64,000 bases of DNA from contig CM072905.1 of assembly GCA_037013685.1 (NCBI GenBank), positions 4,537,491 to 4,601,490 on the forward strand, in the 5' to 3' direction. Positions 53,101-64,000 of this stretch are shown here, in pieces. How positions within the stretch are numbered: position 1 is the first letter of the stretch; every line of letters starts with the position of its first letter. The stretch is from Acridotheres tristis. Lineage: Eukaryota; Chordata; Aves; Passeriformes; Sturnidae. The notes beneath the pieces were generated by a model. The model was not told where the DNA came from. It saw nothing but the letters and a program-made list of their open reading frames with translations, and made no database searches. The position numbers and the translations under genes are program-made.

Positions 53101-56100
53101 CTGGGTAGGCTTCATTATGTGTAAAGTACACTTGAAATGCTGGGATAAAAGCTACAGTATAACTACTGCTAATAACAGGAAAAACTTAGCAAACTAAAGT
53201 TACTAAAAGTGCTCTCAGTGGCTTATTCATACAAAATCTCTAACTGCAGGCCTGGCAAAAGGACTGACTTTTTTGTTCATATGAATGAAAATTGAAAATA
53301 AATTCTACATGAAAATGTTGAGCAAGGAAAAACTGCAGAACTAGATACCAAATGGGGATGGGGAAAGTAATTAAGAGGATCAATATGCAATGATTTAAGA
53401 TCTTTGCTAAAAATACCCCAGACCCTAAACCCAGGATTTTCTTCACATACTGCAAAATTTAAAAGCCAAATTGTTACTAGGAACTCAAACACTTCACAGT
53501 AAATATACAATATTTTAATCCTGTTCCTTAGCTAGTATCACTGATTCAAGCAGTAATATTGTTTGAAGTAGGATATAAAAGGATAGAAACATAATCCCAG
53601 ACAGAAAAAGGAAACAATTCATTTCAGTGACTCATTATTGCCTTCCTCTTTATTCAGACACAAAACCCAATATTATTCATAAAGGTGCAAACATGGCAAT
53701 TTTTCTTCATTTTAATTGAAGCTGAGAGACAAATTGTCAGCCCCCACACACAGGGGAGTGCCGTGACTGCTGTCACCAGCGATCACCAGGAAGAGCTCAG
53801 AGGTGCTGGGTGCTGCAGGGGCACAGAGCAGGGATCTGGAGGTTTGTGCTGAGCGAGGAAGAGGAAGAGGAAGAGCAATGACAGTTCCTTGCTGGCAGGA
53901 CTGTAGGGAGCTGGTGCGTGACACTCGTGCAGCTGCTCTGTGCATGCAGTTACAGCCACTGCTTTGCCTGCAGTAACCAAACCACATCTGAAATACAACA
54001 ACCAAGTTGCCTGTAGTGGTGAATGCATTCGCTGCGACACTCAGACTCTGTGAGTGTGGAACCAAAGGGAGTCTGCATCCAAATGATCAGTATGCTGCAC
54101 GATTTGTTGAAATATGAACTTGGATGCTTGAATTTTAATTCAAGTGTGATGAAAAATTGTGACCAGAGGAACTTTCTACATCAAATTAGGAAAAACAGAG
54201 ACGAATTCATAAGGGTATGCAAGTCCCCTACAAAATAAACTGGCTTAACATTGGAATAATTCAGATGTCTCTTTTTAGGTAAAATGACTACAAACTTAGG
54301 CTTTTCCAACTGAGATTGACTAAGCTCTGGTAATACATAACACTTTAGGGACAGCAGAAAAAGTGCTAACTTCAATACATGCAAAGCTTAAATTTCATTA
54401 TTTTATAGTATGCTGGATTTCACTGAATCACAGCTACTACTTTATCCATGCTGCAGCTATTTTGAGAGAAATAATTGTCTGTATTTCTCTTACTTATACA
54501 ACAGCATACACAAATTCTTACACCTAGGCACAAATATATAAAAGCATTACATGCACACATCTCTTCTTCTGTAACGGGAAGAAAAGCAACTAGATCTATC
54601 TACAGGAAAGTTTATTCAGTTAAATCCACAATAAAAGATCAATACTTTATCTCAGGTTCTGCACACCTGATCATCAACTTCGAAAGCAAATACAATTTTG
54701 AAAAGAAATATAACCAATTTCTACAGTACATTACACTCCTTCCGAGATCCTGATGGCATATAATTTTTTAATGGATGAGGAAGGAAAATAGAGAGATCAG
54801 ATAAAATGTTCAGGACTGTAAAAGAAGTCAGTAGCACGCTAAGGATAGAACCCAGTTGTACTAATGTTTCCAACCCCTGAAATGTTAAATGCAGACATAC
54901 AATCCCACCAGAAAACTGGGCACGCATCACGTTAGAGCCCCTGCCTCAAGCATACATGCCTACTGGGAAGTGCTGGACACTTCTGGTTGCCAGCCAGTAA
55001 ACTTTCCCCCTCCTCAGCGTGAACTCTGATTGTGTGCCAGTTCACTTACCCATGATTATCATTTTTTCTGTCTGATGAGTGTAGAACAATTGCCCCTGGA
55101 GCACGGGTTAGCCAGAGCCGGAAGAGCTGCCTGCCTCCAGCCCAGCTGTTGGAGTCTCCATGCAAGATGCTGTGCAAAATGTTGAGTTAAAAGAAAACAC
55201 GAGTAGGGGGAAAAGAGAGCTCTCTGAGAACCTCCACATGGTTCCTGTTGCTAAGGGAACCACTCCCTTTGTCTGCATAGGTTAGGAATGGCTGCTTCAT
55301 TTGGAGTCTGTCTCTTAAATACTGAAAACAGCACAACAATTTCAGAGAGAGAATAAAAAGTCCAGAATGTCTTGCAACCACAGAAAAACGGAACCACCTA
55401 GGAATTCTTACATTAAAAGCATCTATTAATAATTGATTTGGGTGACTCCAAGGAGACTGTAGAACTCCTCTGTGCCATCTGATGGGACAATACACTGCTG
55501 CACACAGTTTAATTTAGTTATTGTAACCAGCTTTGGGGAATGAGGATAGCTGATTACAGAAAAATAGATCAAGAAATCAGGTCCAGTTTACTGCAACAAA
55601 TGGAAAGAGATCAGTAGTAACAAATATAAGCATTTAACAGGTATTCATGATGGGCTATAGAAGAGAGGTGCCTTTACTTACATGGGCTCCTATAAAAATC
55701 CAAGCCCAAACCCTTAACTCTGATTTCTGTGGCTGCTCTGCCTCCCTGCCTCTCTGTCCCCAGCACCAGCACTGGCTGTGTTTCTGAGCCCCCAAATATC
55801 TGAGAATCTACCTTCTAAACAGGCCCATTGGGCTCAGTTCAATTCAGCATTTCAAGTCAGGACCCCCTACTTCTTATCTTACCCTTTGTGGCATGTAGGA
55901 TGAGTACATCACATAAAGGTGATTTCACTGTGAGTCTGAGGCCCTAAAACATGAAGAGCTGATAGAAATTGTCAGGAAGTTATTATATGTGAACAGAAAC
56001 CCCCGAGTCTAACCTCAAACATTTTGTTTGCATTAAGAAAATCACCCTCTTTCTGACAATATACAGCACAACATGCATTGCATAGCACAATCATATCCTG

Positions 56101-58518
56101 CTCTCTCTCATCTGATGCTGTAGCCAGCACCCCAAAATACTGTCAGTGCAGTCTTTTTCTGTGAATTTACCTGTTTCAATACTGTAATATTTTGAGACAG
56201 AAATGGTCAAAGACTTAGATCCAGATACAAATTTTCAAGCATAGACTTATTTAAGGCTCTTAACATATCCAGAGAACGATCAGAGAAATGAGTTACATTA
56301 TGTTTGGATAAATAGACAAAAGTTCAAAATCTTAGATGATAGGCTTCTGTGTGGAAAGCAGAATTTTCTTTTTCCACCAGAGAGCAGCTGCGAGTCCCTG
56401 GCACAGTGGAGGGGGGTCAGTTCAGTCTTACAGTAAAGAGATGAGCTTCACTTAATGCAAGGTAGCTGCTGCTGGAAATCAGTGCCAGTGTTCTGTTTTC
56501 CAGAGAGCTGAGCATTTATCCCCCCAATCAGATTAGAATATAATTTTAGAAAACATCAGAGATACTCTTGGAGAGAACGAGTTGGGTTAGAGTAATAAGA
56601 TGTCTTTGCTCAAATAGCACAGTCCAGCACTGACTCTTTGACATGAAGAATTCAGTTGTCACTTCATTGCACACGTTGAATTGTATTTTCAGCATATGAG
56701 TTTCACCACCCTCCTGTCTTCCTCTCACCTCAATGAGTCAAATAAAGCAGTCAGAATTGCTTTGCAGAGAGGCTTTTCTGCTCTTCTTTTGAAAAGATAA
56801 GGAGATTAGAGATAGAGAGTGCAACCAAGACTTCAGTTTAGGGACATTAGAAAGCAACTGCTAATAGCTTTCCATTGCATCATTTTTATCAAGGAACATT
56901 TAATTGGAAACCAATTTAAAAGTCTGTGATTGTATGTACTATTTTCCTTTCAGAGAATTAATTTGAATGACTCAATCTGGCAGTGTATGTGTACACACAA
57001 ACACTCATCCTATTTTCTCCTGCTCTGGATAGACTGATGTCAAGGCAAATGCAAATTAAAGATCTTGGGATCCTCTGCAGCCTCAGCAATGGAGACAATG
57101 GGTTTTATGATTAAACTAAAGTTTCTGCCAATAAATAATTTACCCATTTTCTTTTGCTTTGCAACCCATGAAACCTTCTCCAGTGTAATTACAATGACAA
57201 GGGAAACCCATGCATGTTTAGAGCATTCAAAGTTAATTCCCACCATAATAAAATTCTTCAATGCCACAGATCAATGCTGAGTGAGTCTAACAGTGCACTT
57301 TACCTAAGCCTTTTACAAGTGTTTGGTTATATAATACTGCCATTAATACGAGAGTATTCTGCTGATCATTCCCATTTTGTCACTTTATCACAAAAAGACA
57401 TAGGGAGCAACTTCAGATCACATTTGTGAAAGAGTCAGGGACAAAACCAATGTGGCCTCCTACATTACTACATGTTACCCTCTAAAAACCAAAATAAAAT
57501 AAAACACTAATGTTTTTCCCCTTATTTTAACAAAGATAGGTATTTTCTCTGTTCAACAGAGATTTTAGCATCCCATTCAGGACATTTACTGTTTTCCTGT
57601 TATTAAGAAAGCAATATCTTTTTGTCAGACTGGCAGTGAGGCTCAGATTTGATGATGACAATGTGAATTTACAAGAAGTGAAACTCTACTCAGGAACCTT
57701 TCTTCAGTAAAATCTTGAACTGTATCTGTTACAATAAATCCCATCTTCTGAGCTGAAAAATAAACTGCAGTAAGTACTAATGCCCTGAAGTGCCTGACTT
57801 TGTTATGCTAATCCAAGGTATTAAGAATAGCCAGAAAAGGAATTCATTAGTGGCTACTTGAGTCAACTGCTTTTTGTCCCAAATGTGAACACATCCCCAC
57901 AGTCAGAAATTACCTACACAGTGTGATTGAAACTTACTTATTTACTTACATATAATAAGCAACTGAGCAGCTTGCAGTGCATGAAGTGAGGCTATGGAAA
58001 AGTACATTACAGTGCTCCTGCTTCAGGGCCCTCTCAGTAAGAATTTCAGTATATGTGCCTATTTTCTGTTTATCATCCAGGCAAAACCATCGAAACTCTA
58101 TCCCCTCAGTCCACTTAGTGAGCAAGAAAAGATGGCCTGCCTTAAATAAAATGGCTTAGGAGGAATTTTTAAAACAAATATTTACAAAGCTCTAAAAATA
58201 TTATCTTGTTTTGTTAAGGTTAAGTGTGTAAGCAGCATACCCGTTACAAAAATAGCTCTTGTTATGCAGGGAAGGAGAGAAGGCAGATGGAGCTGTTGAT
58301 AGCCTCAGTGACAATAGTGCAACATGCAGTTGCACAGGAACCAGTATTCACCTTATAAGGAGAATTTTTCATATTCCCCAATTATTTTTTTTTTCCAGTC
58401 GCAAGTTAGAATTAAAATTCCGACATGAGAAATTTTCCATAGGAGGGTCATATTTAAAAGACCCTTCTATATAAAAAAACCCCTTTACTTTGAATGAACT
58501 GACATGGATTTAAATGAC
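47107..58518. other. non-coding stretch, nothing firm
   Basis: AT-rich DNA with small runs such as three ctttcaag copies near 47698 and a run of nine G near 52081. A GC-richer patch at 53740-53960 has open frames on the minus strand but no splice sites or motifs that I could accept. No repeat family was recognised. Confidence 0.5.
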
Positions 58519-58789
58519 CTGTGAGAGTATGTGTACAGTTGTATGTGCATGTATAAGGTTTCTTGTCCACTTTCGAGAGCCCAGACTCCCATCCCTCGTG
58601 GCAGTCTGCCAAACAGGCCAGGAACGTGAAGAAACTTGACTTTCTGGCTCTGTTCCATGTGAGATGCCGGGGAGCTGAGAGCTGGGAAAAGCGGGTGAGT
58701 TGGCAGCAGACCAAGAACATCTCCATCAAAAATTTCATTGGAATAGACATTTTCATGCAACGTGTTAGATTTTGGTGAACCGGCATTAG
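58519..58789 (-). CDS. candidate 5' exon or exon relic, unassigned
   Basis: The minus strand has an acceptor-like tract, acattttttctctcag, before 58789. The following frame is open past 58519 and includes SPKSNTLHENVYSNEIFDGD, VLGLLPTHPLFPALSSP, and KFLHVPGLFGRLPRGMGVWA. A second frame is open too, so the frame is not decided by stops alone. About seven CpGs in roughly 270 bp and balanced amino-acid content set it apart from the AT-rich flanks. The 3' boundary is uncertain: cacag|gtcatt (used here) and a gtaaag further on are both mediocre donors. It is on the same strand as ANKFN1 and upstream of it, so it could be a distal 5' exon. I do not recognise the peptide. Confidence 0.3.
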
Positions 58790-61700
58790 CTGAGAGAAAA
58801 AATGTTCCACTGGAAAGTTTCCAGTTTGTCCTAGTGCTAAGATCTTGACGCTTGGACCTCGTATATTTCATTCAAGTGAAAAATAGATTTTTATTTCCTG
58901 GTGTCATGCACAGAGACAGAATGCAGTTTACTGTACTACTGATTGTCTAAAATAATTTCTCCTGATACTGCAAAAAGAAGCTTTATTTTGCCATCTGCAG
59001 TGAGTGCTGCTGTCTCATGACTCCGTGATTTTTTTCCATCTCCCCACCCCTCTTTATTTCATCTAAATGGATCACAAGAAGGAATGTCAGCAGGAGAGGG
59101 ACTCAGTGGTGAGAGCACCACTTTGTACTGAGAGACAGATTTAAATAACTATCTCTTGAACAAGATTTCTGCCTTACTTTCTATATTAGTTCAGTGGGGA
59201 AAACAGTACATCCCCATCTTAAAGTGCTATTGAAATTCATAAATATGGATTATAACAATAAACCTGTAACAGTTCTGAGAAATGTATAAGATATAGTACT
59301 TTCAACTACTAAACTTCAGAGAAGTAAATTGTTTGACTATATTGAGTACAGATGGCACAAATTTGTGGCAGAAAATTGAGGCAGAGAAGGCTACAGCACT
59401 GGATGAACAGTCAACTCTATATTGAATGCAACTACAACACACCCATGCACACATCAAACATTTGATTTCACAGATTCTTTGACACAAGAATGTATATTCA
59501 ATATATATAATTCAGCTCATCTTATTCAAGCTGTGTGTGTGACAATTCTAAACTTATTGGAGAACTTGAACCAAATTCAGCTTTGTCACTGATGGTAAAT
59601 GACAAAGCTGGGCCAATTCCATGTGCTCAGCTTTTGAACCTGCCTCTCAGAACATTCATTCATATTACACCCCATTCAGGAAGTGATCTCATTGGAAAAT
59701 CTGAGCAAAGCATAGGACAGGAGTTCCAGACTCAAAAAGCTAAGGAATGTTCTTTCCCCCCCTGCCACTTCATCCCCTTTTAAATGAATTTAGTCCTTGT
59801 GAAAATAATTGGATCAACAGCCTTAAGGAGCAGGGCTGTTGTGGGCACACAAGGACACATTTCCACTGTCCTCCTTTCACATCAATGGGTGTTCACTCTG
59901 AGCTATAAGTTTAACTTCCCATCTTGGGCATCATAGGACTTCACCCAAAACTAGTGCAGAGATAAGCCCGGAATTCTTCAGCCTGAGGATAAATAACTTT
60001 ATAAAGACAGCAATGCAATTATTAATGCAATAATTATTAATACAATAATTCACCCCCTAATCTTTTGAGTTCTCATAGCAGAAAAGAAACTGAACACCCA
60101 ATTCTCGACTGAGCTCTAACCCATAATGGTTAATATTGGTACTGTAATAGTATCCTTTGGTCACTAGCTCTCTCCATTTTGGATATGGGCACCAAATTTG
60201 AGCTAAGCCTAGGACTAAACATATGCCTATAGGATTTCTATCTTGCCATTTCCTACTGGTAAAGAAATAAGCATTAGTGTGGTGACCAAGTGTCTCCAGC
60301 TCTATAAGTAGACAATGTTCCAATCCTGGACATAGCACAGCATGTCTCAAGGAATCCTCTGGTCTTCTAGTACCTTCGTGTGGCAGAGTTAATTCAGCTC
60401 CATGTCTCCATTTTACTTCTCAGAATTTCTTATTCTGTTTGGAAGAGTAATCCACCTCATTTCCAAACGTATGAAAATTCTTCATCTCCATTTCAGTTGC
60501 TGTCAGTATTTCCAGGCTGTGTAATGACTTTCCTCAAGCGAAATTGACAAAATTGGCCCAAATTATGAATTAATTTTTCAACAGAAGAAAATAGAAAGTA
60601 TTCCAAGCCAGCTGCAATTGATGTGAACTTATCAAAGAGAGTATGTGCACAGAATTAGCAAAGTGAAAGTCAGACCTATGGATACATGTTGGTCAATATC
60701 TCAAAACAAACAACTCCAGCTGGTGTTCACCGCCTCTACTCGTCAATGATGCACATTTTACACCTCCCCTGACAAGAGCTGATTTCAGATTTATCTCTGC
60801 TGTTTATTTCTGCTCTTTGGAAAATACAGATTCAGAGAGTTCTGCCACCCACTTGCAGCAAATTTAAATTTCTGAACAAGAGTGAAGCTCAGTGATAGCA
60901 CTGTAAGTGAAGCTGCTGAAGCATAATTATTCTCTTTACAAAGAGCAAGTCTCTCATACTATGTGTAAGTTTACACAGAGGTAGACACACACAATATATT
61001 CAGACTAAATTTACTGTACTATGCTTGATTTCTTTTCACTGTAACTATTTTCTGTGCCATCACTGTAAGCATTTCCAATATATATATTTGCTCTGACACC
61101 TCTAGATATCATCATCATGTTCTCTCATGCCCTTGAGTGAGATTGACTCACTTCCATGTCTTCTGTTGCTGTCACAAAGTAAACAGTAGCTACAATGCTG
61201 TCGAAGAATTGGATTTATTTTTCTGTCTGCTTTTAATCCTTTTATCTATATACCTGAAATAGCTTGTTCTATCATCCAAGTCATGTTCATATTTGACAAC
61301 AACTCTTGCCCAGTTTTTTGCACAAATTAATACCTGGTCCTTGTGTTACTTTCATCTTTATTAGGCCAGAAAAAAGAGCAAAATAAACCAAACTGACTAC
61401 ATTTAATGCAGCAACGATGGCAAATTGCTCAGAAGTAAGAGTTTCAGGGAAGCAGGCCTTCTGGGGGTGCTCCCTTCATCCAGCACACACAGGTAATACT
61501 CCTTTCTGTGTCTCATAAAGCAAAAAAAACCTCCTAAAACTGAACTTCACCCACTCCAATCAAAATGCCACTCAACTGCTGATTGAAATATCCTTCATTC
61601 AAATCAGAGTGAGTGCCTTTAATGGCTACCCAAAAGACTGTCAAATTAAATAAGAAACAAAATGCAAATAAATTAGCATTCCTAGCTACTGATAAGCTAT

Positions 61701-64000
61701 AAATATTTATGAGGAAAAAAAGATGCTGTAATTTCAAATGATACCACAGGCCTATTTTGTACAAACAGTTAAAACAGTTATACATGCAATACTGTACTTT
61801 GCGATTTTTTTCCATTTCACATCACCATAATCACCTAATAAATATTTAAATGGACCCATTTGCTGTAACTATAAAAGAACCGTGTAAACTTGTTGTCATC
61901 TAGACACATAAGCCGCAGTGGAGTCAATGAATTTCAACAGTCACTTAATATTGCAAGCCACAAGCTGCCTTAAACCTGCCAGCAACTGTCTGCCAGGAAG
62001 CTACTGCAGCACCACGGCTACCTCCTCCAACCCAGGACACGAGATTCATTATGAATGCTAGCATTGCTACTCTAATTAGGCCTGGGAGAGGTTTAACAAC
62101 CATGCTACAGTCTTGCTGCTGACAAATATAAAAATAAAGCCTTGTTCAAATTAGCAATGTGAAGTGAGAAGGCCTAGAAGCAGCAACTGTCTGACCAGTA
62201 GTGAAACAGTTCTAATCTATAGTGAGGTTATTTTGCTTCATAAACTGCTAGTATGTTACCTGCAGGAGGTCTCCCTGTAAAATGAATTATAGTAAGCTAT
62301 ATGTGATAATTAACCGTGCATTAGCAAATATCTTGAAACAGGGGGGCTCTGTTTTCTCTGTATTTTGACTAATAAAAGCATGAATTTGTTCAACAAATGA
62401 TCATTTAGGTTGTGGAATGCTAAGCATATTGGAAGAACACAGTAAGCAATAGAATATTGTAGGTGGACTAACAGTTTCCTTACAAAAACAGGCTGTTTAA
62501 TAGGCTGGCTCCATACTACGTTATTCACAGTACTAAAAACCACAGTGTTGGGAAGACAAATACAATATACATTTAAAATAATATAAACCTTGTACTCATA
62601 TTTACTTTAAAAATGCCATGGATGTGACAATAAAAAAAAAAAATCCATAAGCAAACGTTTATTTCAGAAAGAGAAAATCCCAAATGACTCTTTCCAGAAT
62701 GTAAACAGATAGTGAGGCAATTGGTATGGTCATCTTCTCTGGAGGGGAGAAAAATGTGGTTGGGTTTAAAATAGTCTACATCATATGAATGTGAAGCAAG
62801 GAAAAAAAAAAGTATTATGTATATTGCTTAACACAATAAAAATAAAGTGGTGTATAATTTATTTTAGCTTCAAATATATCTTATGAAAACACATTTAACC
62901 ATAATGCTTTATGGAACTGTGGCTGTACCAGCTCCCTCTTGGCTGTGAATCAGAGGTCAGATCCACTGCAGCAGACACAGATTGACAGTCTTTATTCATA
63001 CTGGATGGACTGGAGCCCAAGATTCCAAACATCACCAACTGGAATTCATTTAACTACAGGTTAATCTATCAGCTTTAGCCAGGCTCCACGTTGTAATGAC
63101 TCATTATAGGATTTGCTGTATCATGGGTGGAAACCCATCCTCAATCATGGGGATGAACTGCAGGTAAAATAGAAGTTATTGGACAGTTCATAGAGATCAG
63201 CATTCAGGAGTCTCTCAAAATGCTGAATATCTTTAAAACATCAGAAGTGTTCTCTAAATGTAAGATAAAGCCAATCTCAGCTGTACCTGTGAGCTGTGTG
63301 TGTCCATTTCCTCCCCCAGCACAGCTCTCACCTGCCCTGTAGCAAACCACACTCTCCAGTGGCAGACCTGTCCCTGCAGCACAGGCCTGGAATGACTCCC
63401 TGATTTCGGAGGCAGGGAGCTCTCAGCCAGCTACCAGAGCTGTGAAGAGGCAGCAGACATTCAGCCTGAGAGCATGGCAGGATACTCACACTGCCTGGAG
63501 AATGGGGCTGCAGCATCCTGTGCCACACAGCCAAGAGCAGGAATGCTCCTCACCAGCTTCCTGCAGCCTTCCTTCTGATCCATTTGGTTCAGCCAAAGGA
63601 TATTGGCTTGGTGTTGCCTTCCTAATACCTTTTTAAACTGTTCTGGGGGGCTAGTAGATCCATGTGTATCATATACGTGAAGTATTTTCTTTTTGTAGAA
63701 CTAAACGATTCTTGCAATCAAATTACAAAAGATGGGTCAAGAACACGTTGCTGAGGAAGCATATAGAAAAAAAAGACATTCTTCTTACAGAAAATACTCT
63801 ATATAGTAAAAATTTACTGCAAATTAATGGCAAGCATATGGCTACAAGTTATTTCTTCTACTTCACTACAGAAAGATAAGAAATAGAAAAAAAATAATTC
63901 CTCCAAGCTAGTATAGACATTCTGTCTCAAGTTTGTAAGCACCAATCATCTGGTAAAGAAGGATGAGTCTGAGATTCTGTTTTCCCCTAGATCTCCATCA
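58790..64000. other. non-coding stretch to window end
   Basis: No supported exon. The clustered palindromes at 62044-62079 are the only structured feature noticed. A/T repeats such as attattaatgcaataatt occur near 60015-60050. Confidence 0.5.
62044..62079. promoter_or_regulatory. possible enhancer core: three clustered palindromes
   Basis: ATTCATTATGAAT (62044-62056) overlaps AATGCTAGCATT (62054-62065), and CTAATTAG follows at 62072-62079. The last is a homeodomain-dimer type site. The surrounding 61880-62170 has more balanced composition than its flanks and no repeats. That it acts as an enhancer is inference only. Confidence 0.2.

Noticed and set aside
53712..54065. 117-codon minus-strand frame in a GC-richer patch
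   Set aside because: The length follows from GC content. Composition is low in conserved features and no acceptor or donor fits.
60057..60350. 97-codon minus-strand open frame with aromatic-rich residues
   Set aside because: Suggestive of an old coding relic, but I recognise no domain and find no supporting neighbours.

Overview
This window is vertebrate nuclear DNA, most likely from a bird. It is AT-rich and intron-dominated. It carries a short CR1-type LINE end, solo LTRs of endogenous retroviruses and two GC-rich minisatellites, and its only recognisable gene is split by splice sites. A songbird is a reasonable guess from the LTR types, but that is inference. I see no prokaryotic, tRNA, rRNA or CRISPR features. 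Almost every open reading frame here is chance: they are short, lack splice context and resemble no family I know.

The one gene I recognise is ANKFN1 (ankyrin repeat and fibronectin type III domain protein; mouse Nmf9, fly wide awake), on the minus strand. Three internal coding exons are clear, each with consensus splice sites and mutually compatible phases: 11425-11627, 4437-4647 and 1082-1276. They encode a basic serine-rich segment, the ankyrin repeats, and the helical linker before the fibronectin domain. The 3' remainder of the gene lies beyond position 1 and the 5' part lies at higher coordinates. Two further minus-strand segments look exon-like but are not proven: 13102-13295, with excellent splice sites but a phase that does not fit the next exon, and about 58519-58789, with a good acceptor, an open frame and several CpGs.

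Layout: 294-923 is a probable solo LTR (4-bp target duplication), next to the exon at 1082-1276. 1277-11424 holds two introns with a minus-strand LTR-like segment near 7050-7411. 11240-11627 is CpG-dense and covers an ANKFN1 exon. 11861-12332 is a well-bounded solo LTR (6-bp target duplication). From 13296 to the end is about 50 kb of intronic or 5'-flanking DNA. It contains a CpG-rich patch (19615-20020), several perfect hairpins (best at 8079-8116 and 25309-25353), a 40-bp minisatellite (32622-33144), a 46-bp minisatellite (37404-37935), an old foldback element (41441-41628) and a CR1 remnant (46979-47106).

I found no convincing new biological system. The most worthwhile leads are the two unplaced exon candidates, the 40-bp array that varies at one CpG and carries an E-box in each unit, and the perfect hairpins.
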